A DNA stretch of 64,000 nt from Burkholderia sp. 8Y (GCF_902506145.1 NZ_LR733520.1:2877044-2941043); one strand, 5' to 3'; shown: positions 1 to 9,262, counted from the stretch's first letter. Notes: generated by a model not told the origin, from the letters alone. Numbers and translations are program-made.

Positions 1-2
1 CG

Positions 3-725
3 ATTTCGGTCGGCGGCTCCGCGATCATGAAGGCGCTGGACAAGATCGAAGCGAAGGCGAAGAAGATCGCCGCGCATCTGCTGGAAGCATCGGCCGAAGA
101 CATCGAGTTTTCGAACGGCGTGTTCCGCGTCGCGGGCACGGACCGCACGAAGGGCTTCGCGGAGGTCTCGCTCGCCGCCTACGTGCCGCACAACTTCCCG
201 CTCGAGACCATGGAGCCGGGCCTAAACGAAAACGCGTTCTACGATCCGACGAACTTCACGTATCCGTCCGGCGCGTACGTGTGCGAGGTGGAAGTGGATC
301 GCGATACCGGCGAAACGCGCATCCAGAAGTTCACCGCCGTCGACGATTTCGGCAACGTCATCAATCCGATGATCGTGGAAGGGCAAGTGCACGGCGGGCT
401 GGGGCAGGGCATCGGCCAGGCCATGCTGGAACGCTGCGTGTACGACAAGGAGAGCGGCCAGTTGCTTTCCGGCTCGTTCATGGATTACGCGATGCCGCAC
501 GCCATCGACTTGCCGAGCTTCACCGTCGAGACCGCGAAGGGCACGCCGTGCACGCACAATCCGCTCGGCGTCAAGGGCTGCGGCGAGGCGGGCGCGATCG
601 GCTCGCCGCCCGCCGTCATCAACGCGATTCTCGATGCCCTCGCGCCGCTCGGCGTCAAGGACTTGCAGATGCCCGCGACGCCGCATCGCGTCTGGACCGC
701 GATGCACGACGCCCAAACCGCCTGA
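3..725 (+). CDS. coxL: CO dehydrogenase / xanthine dehydrogenase-type large (Mo) subunit, C-terminal part
   Basis: The reading frame is open from the left edge, so the gene begins outside the window and only its last 240 or so residues are present. It belongs to the molybdopterin-binding large subunit of the xanthine oxidase family, which binds the Mo-cytosine dinucleotide cofactor and oxidises the substrate. Visible family features are the GQVHGGLGQGIGQAMLE segment, the NPLGVKGCGEAGAIG segment with the conserved glutamate near the active site, and the final PPAVINAILDALAPLGV stretch. It is followed 11 nt later by the FAD subunit and then by coxD, E, G and F homologues, which favours a CO-dehydrogenase-like (form II) enzyme. 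The form I/II loop that would decide this is upstream of the window. The 2Fe-2S small subunit is not in view and is probably upstream. Confidence 0.88.
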   Translation: MSVGGSAIMKALDKIEAKAKKIAAHLLEASAEDIEFSNGVFRVAGTDRTKGFAEVSLAAYVPHNFPLETMEPGLNENAFYDPTNFTYPSGAYVCEVEVDRDTGETRIQKFTAVDDFGNVINPMIVEGQVHGGLGQGIGQAMLERCVYDKESGQLLSGSFMDYAMPHAIDLPSFTVETAKGTPCTHNPLGVKGCGEAGAIGSPPAVINAILDALAPLGVKDLQMPATPHRVWTAMHDAQTA

Positions 726-736
726 CGGAGACCGAC

Positions 737-1543
737 ATGTACGCATTCGACTATCAACGGCCGGACGAGGCGCAAGCGGCGGTGGCGGCGCTTTCCGGGA
801 ACGGCGACGCCAAATATCTCGCAGGCGGGCAAAGCCTTCTGCCGACCATGCGTTTGCGGCTCGCGCAGCCGTCCGCGCTCGTGGATGTGACGCGCATCGC
901 GTCGATGAAGACCATCACGCTCGACGCAGACAAGCTGACCATCGGCGGCGCGATGTGCCACGCGCATGTCGGCGCGAACGCCGACGTCAAGAAGGCGCTG
1001 CCGGGCCTGGCCGATCTCGCGAGCCGCATCGGCGACCGGCAGGTGCGCGAGCGCGGGACCATCGGCGGCTCGCTCGCCAACGACGATCCCGCCGCGTGCT
1101 ATCCGTCCGCCGTGCTCGCGCTGAACGCGACCATCGTGACGGACCGCCGCCGCATCGCCGCCGACGACTTTTTCCTCGGCATGTACGAGACCGCGCTGGA
1201 ACCCGACGAACTGATCACCGCAGTCGAGTTTCCGCTGGCCGAGCGCGCGGGCTACGAGAAGTTTCGCAATCCCGCGTCGCACTTCGCGCTCGTCGGCGTG
1301 TTCGTCGCGAAACATGCGGACGGCGTGCGCGTCGGCGTGACCGGCGCGGCGCCTTCCGCGTTCCGGCCGAAGGAACTGGAAGCGGCGCTGTCGAAGGACT
1401 TCTCGGTGGCGTCGGCGCGCAGCGTGACAATTCCCGCCGACGGACTCAACGACGACATGCACGCGAGCGCCGCCTATCGGGCGCATCTGATTCCGGTGCT
1501 CGCGGGCCGCGCGATCGAGCGCGCGCTGTCGTTTCCGGCGTGA
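737..1543 (+). CDS. coxM: CO dehydrogenase-type medium subunit (FAD-binding)
   Basis: 268-residue FAD-binding subunit of the molybdenum hydroxylase. It passes electrons from the 2Fe-2S small subunit to FAD and on to an acceptor. The family's two FAD-contact motifs are visible: AGGQSLLP near residue 33 and the RERGTIGGSLAN segment near residue 115. The C-terminal CO_deh_flav_C region follows, containing VGVTGAAP. The ATG at 737 follows a GGAGACC ribosome-binding stretch and gives the usual short N-terminus. Its stop overlaps the start of the next gene (TGATG), so translation is probably coupled. Confidence 0.93.
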   Translation: MYAFDYQRPDEAQAAVAALSGNGDAKYLAGGQSLLPTMRLRLAQPSALVDVTRIASMKTITLDADKLTIGGAMCHAHVGANADVKKALPGLADLASRIGDRQVRERGTIGGSLANDDPAACYPSAVLALNATIVTDRRRIAADDFFLGMYETALEPDELITAVEFPLAERAGYEKFRNPASHFALVGVFVAKHADGVRVGVTGAAPSAFRPKELEAALSKDFSVASARSVTIPADGLNDDMHASAAYRAHLIPVLAGRAIERALSFPA

Positions 1544-2439
1544 TGTTCGACGAACCGGCTTCCATCGACGAGACGCTCGCGCGGCTGCGCGAGCAGCAGT
1601 ACTTCGCGAGCCGCGAACTTGCGACGGCGCTTTTCCTCTCGCTGAAGATGCAGCGCCCGCTCTTTCTGGAAGGCGAGCCGGGCGTCGGCAAGACGGAACT
1701 GGCGAAGGCGGCGGCTGGCTTGTGCGGCACGACGCTTCTGCGTCTGCAATGCTACGAAGGGCTCGATACGGCGAGCGCGCTTTACGAATGGGACTATCCG
1801 CGTCAGATCATGGCGCTGCGGCTCGCGGAGGCAGCGGGCGAAACGCCGTCGAACGATTCGCTGTATCGCGGCGAATTCCTGCTGAAGCGGCCGCTCTTGC
1901 AGGCGCTCATGCCCGATCCCGCGAACGCCGACGCGCGGCGCGTGCTGCTGATCGATGAAATCGACCGCGCCGACGAACCGTTCGAAGCGTTTCTGCTCGA
2001 GCTTCTGTCGGACTTTCAGGTGTCGATTCCCGAGTACGGCACGGTGCGCGCGGCGCGGCCGCCGCTCGTCGTGATGACGTCGAACCGCACGCGCGAAGTA
2101 CATGATGCGTTGAAGCGCCGCTGTCTGTATCAGTGGATCGGCTATCCGGCGCGCGATGTCGAGCTGGACATCGTCGCGGCGCGTGCGCCGGAGGCGGGCA
2201 GCGCGTTGCAGGCGCGGGCCGTCGCGTTTGTTCATCAGCTGCGCACGATGGACCTGTTCAAGGCGCCGGGCGTCGCGGAAACGATCGACTGGTGCCGCGC
2301 GCTCGCGGCGCTCTCGGTGTCGGAACTCGATCCGCAATCCGTGCAGGACACGCTCGGCGTGCTGCTGAAATATCAGGACGATCTCGCGCGCATGGACGCC
2401 GCGACGCTCGCGCACTGTCTCTCGGCGGCGCGGGCATGA
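1543..2439 (+). CDS. coxD: MoxR-family AAA+ ATPase (CoxD-like)
   Basis: 298-residue MoxR-type AAA+ ATPase. Walker A is GEPGVGKTE near residue 43, Walker B is VLLIDEIDRAD near residue 135, and sensor 1 is the VVMTSNRTRE segment. In characterised CO dehydrogenase operons CoxD is a chaperone that helps build the [CuSMoO2] active site, working with the VWA protein CoxE. Here the coxE homologue directly follows with an ATGA overlap, which supports the same pairing. The start overlaps the coxM stop. Confidence 0.9.
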   Translation: MFDEPASIDETLARLREQQYFASRELATALFLSLKMQRPLFLEGEPGVGKTELAKAAAGLCGTTLLRLQCYEGLDTASALYEWDYPRQIMALRLAEAAGETPSNDSLYRGEFLLKRPLLQALMPDPANADARRVLLIDEIDRADEPFEAFLLELLSDFQVSIPEYGTVRAARPPLVVMTSNRTREVHDALKRRCLYQWIGYPARDVELDIVAARAPEAGSALQARAVAFVHQLRTMDLFKAPGVAETIDWCRALAALSVSELDPQSVQDTLGVLLKYQDDLARMDAATLAHCLSAARA

Positions 2440-3638
2440 CCCTGCCACCGTTCGCGCGCAACGTCGTCCACTTCGTGCGCTTGCTGCGCGGCGCGGGGCT
2501 CGGCATGTCGCCGGCGCAGGCGGTCGATGCGCTCGACGCGCTGCGCTTCATCGATCTCGGCCGCCGCGACGACGTGCGCGCCGCGCTCGCGTGCCTGCTC
2601 GTCCATGCGAGCGACGAGCGCGATATCTTCGATTCCGCGTTCGATCTCTTCTGGCGCGATCCCGACTGGGAAAGCAAGCTGCGCGCGCTTTTGCTGCCGA
2701 AAATCCAAAGCGCGGCGCCGCCGCCGAAGCGCAACAATCGTCTCGCCGATGCGCTCGCCACGCGCGCCGACGCACCCGAGACGCCGGCGCGCGAAACAGA
2801 GCCCGAAGAGACGCACGCGCGCCTGTCGTTCAGCGCGCAGGAACGCCTGAGTCAGCGGGATTTCGACACGCTCACCGCCGACGAATGGCGCGCGCTGCGG
2901 CATCAGATTCGCGCGCACCGCCTGCCGCTCGCCACCGAGCCGACGCGCCGGCTGAAGGCGGCGTCGCGCGGCACGCACGCGGACTTGCGCGCGAGCGCGC
3001 GGCAAGCGGTCCGCGCGGGCGGCGACTGGACCGTGTGGAAGTATCGCGCGGTGGTGGAGCGCAGGCCGCCGCTCGTCCTGCTGCTCGACATCTCCGGTTC
3101 GATGAGCGCGTATTCGCGCGCCGTGCTGTACTACTGCCACGCGCTTTTGCAATCGCGCGAACGCTTGCAGGTCTTTTTGTTCGGCACGCGCCTCACGAAC
3201 GCGACGCGCGCGTTGCGCGAGCGCGATCCGGATATCGCCGTGAGCGCGCTCGGCGCGCAGGTGGCGGACTGGTCGGGCGGCACGCGCATCGGCGCGGCGC
3301 TCGCGGAATTCAACCGGCGCTGGGCGCGTCGCGTGCTGGCGGGCCGCGCGACCGTGTTGCTCGTCACCGACGGGCTGGATCACGAGGCCATCGACGTGCT
3401 CGATGCGGAAATGGCGCGGCTCAGGCGCTTCGCACATCGGCTGGTGTGGCTCAATCCGCTGCTGCGATTTGCCGGCTTCACGCCGCGTGCGCGAGGCGTG
3501 CGCGCGATCCTGCCGCACGTCGATGCGATGCTCGCGGCTCACAACCTCGACAGCCTGGCCGCTGTCGGACGGGAAATGGCCGCGCTTTCGGCGCGCGGCG
3601 TGCCCCGAATGCCAGGAGGACACACGCAATGGAACTGA
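2436..3638 (+). CDS. coxE: VWA-domain CoxE-like protein
   Basis: 400-residue protein. The first 230 or so residues are the variable CoxE/DUF58-like region, rich in charged residues. A von Willebrand A domain follows, with a metal-ion-dependent adhesion site: DISGSMS near residue 213, then a conserved threonine (SGGTRIG) and a VTDGLDH motif. CoxE partners the MoxR ATPase CoxD in maturation of the CO dehydrogenase active site. The GC content is extreme, and several long antisense reading frames over it are composition artefacts. It overlaps both neighbours (ATGA with coxD, 10 nt with coxG). Confidence 0.88.
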   Translation: MTLPPFARNVVHFVRLLRGAGLGMSPAQAVDALDALRFIDLGRRDDVRAALACLLVHASDERDIFDSAFDLFWRDPDWESKLRALLLPKIQSAAPPPKRNNRLADALATRADAPETPARETEPEETHARLSFSAQERLSQRDFDTLTADEWRALRHQIRAHRLPLATEPTRRLKAASRGTHADLRASARQAVRAGGDWTVWKYRAVVERRPPLVLLLDISGSMSAYSRAVLYYCHALLQSRERLQVFLFGTRLTNATRALRERDPDIAVSALGAQVADWSGGTRIGAALAEFNRRWARRVLAGRATVLLVTDGLDHEAIDVLDAEMARLRRFAHRLVWLNPLLRFAGFTPRARGVRAILPHVDAMLAAHNLDSLAAVGREMAALSARGVPRMPGGHTQWN

Positions 3639-4225
3639 CCGAAACGCATACCTTGCCGGTGCCGCAGGCGCGCGCGTGGGAGGCGCTCAACGACACGGCC
3701 ATCCTGAAAGCCTGCATTCCCGGCTGCGACAGCATCGAAGCGGACGGCGAAAATGCCTATGCCGTCGGGATGACTGCCGCCGTCGGCCCGGTCAAGGCAC
3801 GCTTCAAGGGACGCATGGAACTGACGCAGATCGACGCGCCGCATACCTATACGATCGTCTTCGAAGGTCAGGGCGGCGCGGCGGGCTTCAGCAAGGGCAG
3901 CGCGAAGGTGAATCTCGAACCGGGCGAGGACGCGGACACCACGACGCTCACGTACAGCGCGCACGCGCAGGTGGGCGGCAAACTCGCGCAGATCGGCTCG
4001 CGGCTCGTGGACGGCGCAGCGCGTAAGATCGCGGGTGAGTTTTTCAAGCGATTCGGCGCGCAGTTGCAGGGCGCGGGCGAAGTCGAGCAAGCGCAGCAGG
4101 CGCAGGATGGCGCCGCGGACGGATCGGACGGATCGGACGGATCGGACGAACCCGACGACTCGGCCGGCGGCGAGAAGGAAGAGAAAGGAAAGAAATCATG
4201 GACAGCGTGGATCTCGAAGTCCTGA
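3629..4225 (+). CDS. coxG: CoxG-like SRPBCC family protein
   Basis: 198-residue CoxG-type protein of the START/SRPBCC fold. The first 150 residues carry the family pattern (WEALNDTAILKACIPGCDS near the N-terminus, then VGPVKARFKGRMEL and the GGKLAQIGSRLVDGAARKIAGEFF helix). In known cox operons CoxG helps recruit the enzyme to the membrane. The C-terminal tail is acidic and low complexity, with a GSDGSDGSD run encoded by three copies of a 9-bp unit (about 4119-4149), then a lysine-rich end. The last 28 nt overlap the start of the XdhC-family gene. The tail length may vary between strains because of the repeat. Confidence 0.87.
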   Translation: MELTETHTLPVPQARAWEALNDTAILKACIPGCDSIEADGENAYAVGMTAAVGPVKARFKGRMELTQIDAPHTYTIVFEGQGGAAGFSKGSAKVNLEPGEDADTTTLTYSAHAQVGGKLAQIGSRLVDGAARKIAGEFFKRFGAQLQGAGEVEQAQQAQDGAADGSDGSDGSDEPDDSAGGEKEEKGKKSWTAWISKS

Positions 4226-5217
4226 AGAACAGCGCGCGATGGCTCGAAGAAGGGCATCGGGCGTTGCTGGTCACGGTGGTCAAGACGTGGGGCTCGTCGC
4301 CCCGGCCCGAGGGCGCGATGCTCGCCGTGCGCGACGACGGCCACGTGGTCGGCTCGGTGTCGGGCGGCTGCATCGAAGACGATCTGATCGACCGTGTGCG
4401 GCAGCGGGGCATCGAGCAGACGAAGCCGGAAGCAGTGAAATACGGCATCAGCGCGGAGGAGGCGCATCGCTTCGGCCTGCCGTGCGGCGGCACCATCCAG
4501 CTCGTGCTGGAGCCGCTCACGCGCGAAAGCGGCATCGCGGAACTGTGCGCGGCGGTGGAGAGCGGGCAGCTCGTCGCGCGCACGCTCGACATGGCGACGG
4601 GCGCGGCGCGCCTCGAACCCGCGCAGGCCACCGACGGCGTGCTCTTCGATGACGCGAAGCTTCTGACCATCCACGGTCCGCGCTATCGGATGCTCGTGAT
4701 CGGCGCGGGACAGTTGTCGCGCTATCTATGCAGCATCGCGGTCGGCCTCGATTATCAGGTGACTGTCTGCGATCCGCGCGAGGAATACACGGACGAGTGG
4801 GACGTGCCTGGCACCACCGTCGTGCGAACCATGCCCGACGACACCGTGATGGACATGAAGCTCGACGAGCGTTGCGCGGTGATCGCACTCACGCACGATC
4901 CGAAGCTCGACGATCTCGCGCTCATGGAGGCGCTGAAAACGCCAGCGTTCTATGTGGGCGCGCTCGGTTCGCGTCGCAATAACGCGGCGCGGCGCGAGCG
5001 TCTCAAAGAGTTCGATTTGAGCGATGCCGAGCTTGCGCGGTTGCATGGCCCGGTCGGCATCTATATCGGCAGCCGGACGCCGCCGGAGATTGCCGTATCG
5101 ATCCTGGCGGAAGTGACGGCGGCGAAGAACGGCGTGTCGCTGCCCGAACTGCTGCAAGTGGAAGGCGCGAAGGCGGCGCGCGAAGTGGCCGGGAAGAGCG
5201 AAGTGTGCGGCGTGTGA
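4198..5217 (+). CDS. XdhC/CoxF-family molybdenum-cofactor insertion protein
   Basis: 339-residue XdhC/CoxI-family protein. The N-terminal XdhC_CoxI domain contains GSVSGGCIEDDLI and LPCGGTIQL. The C-terminal Rossmann domain has GAGQLSRYL followed by VCDPREEY, THDPKLDDLAL, and the family signature YVGALGSRRNNA with GPVGIYIGSRTPPEIA. XdhC binds Mo-pterin cofactor, protects its sulfuration and hands it to the apo-enzyme. As the last gene of the cox-like operon it corresponds to CoxF. No further operon gene follows; the next gene is on the other strand. Confidence 0.9.
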   Translation: MDSVDLEVLKNSARWLEEGHRALLVTVVKTWGSSPRPEGAMLAVRDDGHVVGSVSGGCIEDDLIDRVRQRGIEQTKPEAVKYGISAEEAHRFGLPCGGTIQLVLEPLTRESGIAELCAAVESGQLVARTLDMATGAARLEPAQATDGVLFDDAKLLTIHGPRYRMLVIGAGQLSRYLCSIAVGLDYQVTVCDPREEYTDEWDVPGTTVVRTMPDDTVMDMKLDERCAVIALTHDPKLDDLALMEALKTPAFYVGALGSRRNNAARRERLKEFDLSDAELARLHGPVGIYIGSRTPPEIAVSILAEVTAAKNGVSLPELLQVEGAKAAREVAGKSEVCGV

Positions 5218-5238
5218 CGTCTGCGCCGCCGTTGCCGC

Positions 5239-5889
5239 TTACATCAGCCCGCACACGATCATCGCGACGAGCGACACCGTCACGATTGCCGCGCCGGCCG
5301 TGCGCCGCTTGTTCAGCTCGGTCCACAGCAGCACGCCCGTCAACGACAGCAGGATGAGGCTGCCGGCGAGCGTATCGATGAGCAGCACCCAGCCGACGCT
5401 CAAGCCGACGCCCTTGTGCAGGTTCGTCAGCATCGCGAGGAACGTGTTCTCGGTGCGCTTGACGGAGACGAAGTTGTTGCCGACCCAGTACTCCGCCATC
5501 ACGCTGCTGCCCGGCGACGCGATCATGGTCGACCACTGTTCCGGCTGCATCGCGCGCTTGTCGCCCCAGCCGACCGGATGCGCCGGCTCGCGCCGCGTGC
5601 GGCCCAGCTTGCCGTCGAGTTTCAGTTCCTGTTTGAGCCACACGCCCATGTCGCGCGGCGATTTGAAACCGGCCGCAGGCAGCGGAAGTTGCATCTGCGA
5701 GACCTGCGGCTCGCCGGTCGAGACGCGCAGCGGCGGCGCGCGGTGATTCAGCAGAAAGCCCGTCACGCCGAACAGCAGCCCGAGCAGCGCGCCCCACAAG
5801 CCGACCCAGCCGTGCACCTTGCGTAGCCACTTGAGGAACGTCGAGCGGCGCGAGCGGTTCTTGCGCACGGCTTGCTCGGCGTCGTCCAT
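5239..5889 (-). CDS. PepSY-associated transmembrane helix protein
   Basis: 216 residues from the ATG at 5889. The frame stays open upstream to 6081, but that extension would run through a Fur box, so I prefer the internal start (a non-ATG start in between cannot be excluded). The protein has a helix containing WLRKVHGWVGLWGALLGLLFGVTGFLLNHR near the N-terminus, a periplasmic stretch, and two C-terminal helices (LIDTLAGSLILLSLTGVLLW and a final VSLVAMIVCGLM segment). This is the layout of PepSY_TM proteins, often linked to iron/siderophore uptake or iron reductase functions. The upstream Fur site supports iron control. Exact activity is not known. Confidence 0.82.
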   Translation of the reverse strand: MDDAEQAVRKNRSRRSTFLKWLRKVHGWVGLWGALLGLLFGVTGFLLNHRAPPLRVSTGEPQVSQMQLPLPAAGFKSPRDMGVWLKQELKLDGKLGRTRREPAHPVGWGDKRAMQPEQWSTMIASPGSSVMAEYWVGNNFVSVKRTENTFLAMLTNLHKGVGLSVGWVLLIDTLAGSLILLSLTGVLLWTELNKRRTAGAAIVTVSLVAMIVCGLM

Positions 5890-6041
5890 CAGGCGTCCAT
5901 GCGGACGGTATCGAGCGGCGTCGCTCGTCGGCTGGGGATTGAAAGTGTCAGGCGCGTTCAAGCGTCTCTCCGGGATCGGCAGGTTCGTCGGCAACGCCGC
6001 GCCCCAATTGACCTGTCGAGAGCCATCGGTTAAGGCGGGCA

Positions 6042-6060
6042 AATGAGAATCGTTATCATT
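6042..6060 (-). promoter_or_regulatory. Fur box
   Basis: The bases TGAGAAT C GTTATCA (6044-6058) match the 7-1-7 Fur core TGATAATnATTATCA with one mismatch in each half. The site lies about 155 nt upstream of the chosen start of the PepSY membrane protein gene, so that gene is probably repressed by Fur when iron is sufficient. The match was made by eye. Confidence 0.7.
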
Positions 6061-6126
6061 GCACGCCGAAACGCCTGACACAATGCTTTCTGGCGGCGCG
6101 GTGACGCCGCTTCATCACGAAAAATT

Positions 6127-7161
6127 TCAGACCGCCCAGAGCGGCCCCTCCTGCATCGCGCCGATCTGTTCGCGCAATTCGAGAATGCGGTCTTCCCAAT
6201 AACGCTGCGTGTTGAACCACGGGAACGCGGCGGGGAATGCCGGGTCGTCCCAGCGGCGCGCGAGCCACGCGGCGTAATGGATCAGCCGCAGCGTTCGGAG
6301 CGCCTCGATCAGATGCAGTTCGCGCTCGTCGAAGTCGCAGAAATCTTCGTAGCCCGAAAGCAGGTCGGCGAGCGCACGCGACGCTTCCGCGCGGCCGCCC
6401 GGAAGCAAGAGCCACAGATCCTGAATGGCCGGCCCCATGCGGCTGTCGTCGAAATCGACGAAATGCGGCCCCGCGTCCGTCCACAGCACGTTGCTCGGAT
6501 GACAGTCGCCGTGCATGCGCAGATGCCGCACGTCGCCGGCGCGCTCGAAGCATTGTGCGACGCCGTCGAGCGCCATGGATACGGCGCGCTCGTAGGCTTC
6601 GCGCACGTCGTCGGGCACGAAGCGATGCGTCAGCAGAAACTCGCGTGGCTCGTAGCCGAACGTGTGGATGTCGAGCGTCGGGCGCTCACGATACGGCTCG
6701 ATGCCGCCGACCGCATGAAGGCGCCCGATGAAGCGGCCAAGCCATTCGAGCGTCTCGCGGTTGTCGAGATCCGGCGCGCGGCCGCCGCGCCGCTCGAAGA
6801 TGGCGAGGCGAAAGCCTTCGAATTCGTGGAGCGTCGCGCCTTCCAGCACGCGCGCGGGAACCGCCGGAATCTCGCGCGCGGCGAGGTTCGCGACGAACGC
6901 GTGCTCTTCGAGAATCGCTTCGTTGGACCAGCGCCCCGGCCGATAGAACTTCGCGATGACTGGCGGCCCGTCTTCGACGCCCACCTGATACACGCGGTTC
7001 TCGTAGCTGTTGAGCGACAGCAGGCGGCCGTCGGTGCGAGCGTCGGCGGACAACAGCACGCGGTCGACGGCGTCGAGCACGCGTTCGGGCGTGAGGCCCG
7101 CGAAAGGCGGCGCGGCGTCGGATGCCGGCACGCCGGCGGAGTCGGAATGATGTGAGTTCAT
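6127..7161 (-). CDS. srkA: Stress response kinase SrkA (RdoA/YihE family)
   Basis: 344-residue aminoglycoside-phosphotransferase-fold Ser/Thr kinase of the YihE/RdoA type. Visible signatures are SLNSYENRVYQVG and VIAKFYRPGRW (ATP-binding lysine), the catalytic loop MHGDCHPSNVLW, and the metal-binding HFVDFDDSRMGPA with the DFD motif. The length fits E. coli SrkA (328 residues) with a slightly longer N-terminus. SrkA counters MazEF-type stress death and is tied to Cpx in E. coli. Regulation here cannot be read from the sequence. The gene stands alone. Confidence 0.92.
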   Translation of the reverse strand: MNSHHSDSAGVPASDAAPPFAGLTPERVLDAVDRVLLSADARTDGRLLSLNSYENRVYQVGVEDGPPVIAKFYRPGRWSNEAILEEHAFVANLAAREIPAVPARVLEGATLHEFEGFRLAIFERRGGRAPDLDNRETLEWLGRFIGRLHAVGGIEPYRERPTLDIHTFGYEPREFLLTHRFVPDDVREAYERAVSMALDGVAQCFERAGDVRHLRMHGDCHPSNVLWTDAGPHFVDFDDSRMGPAIQDLWLLLPGGRAEASRALADLLSGYEDFCDFDERELHLIEALRTLRLIHYAAWLARRWDDPAFPAAFPWFNTQRYWEDRILELREQIGAMQEGPLWAV

Positions 7162-7249
7162 TCCGGCATTGTGCGCCTTCGCGCGGCGGGCATCAGCGCG
7201 GCCTCAACTGGCCGCGCATCGTCGCGCATCGCCGCGTTCCCGAAACCGC

Positions 7250-7462
7250 TCAATGAACGACCGAATTCGCCGGACGCACGATATCGCCCGTATCGATCAG
7301 GTCTTCGAGAAAGAACGGCTCCGTGTTAAGCAGCTGGGTGACGCCGGGCTCGCCCGCGTACCACGCGACCATGGCCATGTCGCCGAGAATGCGCATGACG
7401 ATGCCGCGCGCGCCCTGAGGCACGGCAATATGCACGGAGCGGACAATCGAACCGATTTGCAT
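7250..7462 (-). CDS. Small conserved-type hypothetical protein
   Basis: 70-residue product from the ATG at 7462, preceded by GGGG about 10 nt upstream. A longer frame to 7543 exists but its extra N-terminus is proline/basic and unconvincing. The sequence is mostly beta-strand-like (SIVRSVHIAVPQGARGIVMRILGD) with no membrane segment or signal peptide. It resembles short hypothetical proteins common in Burkholderia. I cannot assign a function. It points the same way as srkA but lies 88 nt upstream of the srkA start. Confidence 0.55.
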   Translation of the reverse strand: MQIGSIVRSVHIAVPQGARGIVMRILGDMAMVAWYAGEPGVTQLLNTEPFFLEDLIDTGDIVRPANSVVH

Positions 7463-7787
7463 GATGAAACCCCGTTTCCATGCCGGCTCAATGGGACGCC
7501 GGTCATATGTTCCAACAGCACAGGCTTTTGACGGCGAGTGCACCAGACAATCGCCGCGTCATTGTTGCGCGAAGCGCGACCAGCGCGGCTTTCATGAACG
7601 ATTGTGCGCTTACTTTAGCCTATGCCGACGCGCAAACGCGATGCCCAATGCAGCCATATGTTGCCCAACGCAGACGTTTGCCGCATGAGTGCTGTCTGCG
7701 GCACATGGAATGCACCGCTGCATCAGGCAAAACCCTGAGGAACGGCGTATCGTTACGCGTTTGTCGTATTAAGCGGAGACTTCATTC

Positions 7788-9041
7788 GTGAACGCATCAC
7801 CCGCGCCGAAGGGCACCGAGCGTCCGGACGCCGCGCCCGCCGATACATATCTGGAGCGCGGTTCGCGTGCGTACTGGCGCGCGTCGCTCGCATTGCTGTT
7901 CGCGGGCTACGCGACGTTTTCCCTGCTGTACTGCGTGCAGCCGCTGCTTCCGGAGTTCACCAAAAGCTTCGGCGTGAGCCCGGCGGTGAGCGCGCTGGCG
8001 GTGTCCGTGAGCACGGCGGCGCTCGCCGTCGCCATTTTCGTCGCAGGACTCGTCTCCGAGAGCTGGAGCCGGCATCGGCTGATGACGCTTTCGCTGCTGG
8101 CGTCGTCCGTGCTGACGGTCATCGCGGCGCTGCTGCCGAACTGGCATGCGCTGCTCGTCGTGCGGGCGCTGGAGGGCTTCGCGCTCGGCGGCGTGCCGGC
8201 TGTCGCGATGGCGTATCTCGCGGAGGAAGTGCATCCCGAAGGACTCGGCCTCGCGATGGGTCTCTACGTCGGCGGAACGGCGATCGGCGGCATGGCCGGG
8301 CGCGTGATCAGCGGCGTGCTCGCGGACTTTTTCGGATGGCGCGTGGCGATTGGCGGAATCGGCGTGCTGGGACTGCTCGCGACGCTCGCGTTCCGGTCGC
8401 TGCTGCCGCCCTCGCGACGCTTCGAGCCGCGGCGCGGCGTCGGGTTCGCGCATCACCGGCGCTCGCTCGCCGGACATTTGCGGCATGGCGGATTGCCGTT
8501 CCTCTTTCTGATCGGCTTCGTGCTGATGGGCAGTTTCGTCACCGTGTACAACTACGTCGGCTATCGGCTGCTGGGTGCGCCGTTCGGGCTGAACCAGACG
8601 CAGATCGGCGCGATCTTCACCGTCTATCTGGCGGGCGTGGTCGCGTCGCCGTGGTCCGGCAAGATGGCGGACGCCTTCGGACGCGGCCGCGTGCTGATCG
8701 CGGCGTTTCTGCTGATGATGACCGGCATCGCGCTGACGCTTTCGATGTCGCTGCCGGTCATCATCGGCGGAATCGCTTGCCTCACGTTCGGCTTCTTCGC
8801 GGGGCATTCGGTGGCGAGCGGCTGGGTCGGGCGGCTCGCGACGCAGGCGAAAGGGCAGGCCGCCGCGCTCTATCTGCTGGCGTATTACCTGGGATCGAGC
8901 CTGATCGGTTCGTATGGCGGCCACTTCTGGACCGCGTTCGGCTGGCCGGGCGTGGTCGGCTTGATCGCCGGGCTGCTTCTGATCGGGGTCGCGGGCGCGG
9001 CGTATCTGAATAGCCGCGAACGGGCGCTCGTCCGTCCGTAG
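7788..9041 (+). CDS. MFS transporter (YnfM-like, 12 TM)
   Basis: 417-residue major facilitator with about 12 predicted helices. The cytoplasmic loop 2-3 motif appears as GLVSESWSRHRLM, and helix 4-5 reads LEGFALGGVPAVAMAYLAEEV, typical of the drug:H+ antiporter YnfM/arabinose-efflux type. The start is a GTG at 7788 behind AAGCGGAG. The substrate is unknown. The gene is monocistronic, with about 245 nt upstream free of other genes. Confidence 0.88.
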   Translation: MNASPAPKGTERPDAAPADTYLERGSRAYWRASLALLFAGYATFSLLYCVQPLLPEFTKSFGVSPAVSALAVSVSTAALAVAIFVAGLVSESWSRHRLMTLSLLASSVLTVIAALLPNWHALLVVRALEGFALGGVPAVAMAYLAEEVHPEGLGLAMGLYVGGTAIGGMAGRVISGVLADFFGWRVAIGGIGVLGLLATLAFRSLLPPSRRFEPRRGVGFAHHRRSLAGHLRHGGLPFLFLIGFVLMGSFVTVYNYVGYRLLGAPFGLNQTQIGAIFTVYLAGVVASPWSGKMADAFGRGRVLIAAFLLMMTGIALTLSMSLPVIIGGIACLTFGFFAGHSVASGWVGRLATQAKGQAAALYLLAYYLGSSLIGSYGGHFWTAFGWPGVVGLIAGLLLIGVAGAAYLNSRERALVRP

Positions 9042-9262
9042 AAAGCGAAATGAAATCGGACGAAACTTAGGGTTTTACCGCGTTCGCTTAATAACGTGCG
9101 GCGCAAAGCCTTGTGTCCCAAGGCTTCGCGCACTGTCGACGCGCAGTGTTTCGCGACGACGGCGCAACACGCTCCTTCCCGCCGCCTATACTCGAATCGT
9201 CGATGCGCGGTTTCGCACCGGCACCATTCGAGCAAGAAAAGCAGGACGATGGGAGACGCACC

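Noticed and set aside
2373..3629. Long antisense frame over coxE (418 codons), and similar ones over other core genes
   Set aside because: Shadow frames caused by high-GC third positions; they lack domains and are rich in arginine and histidine.
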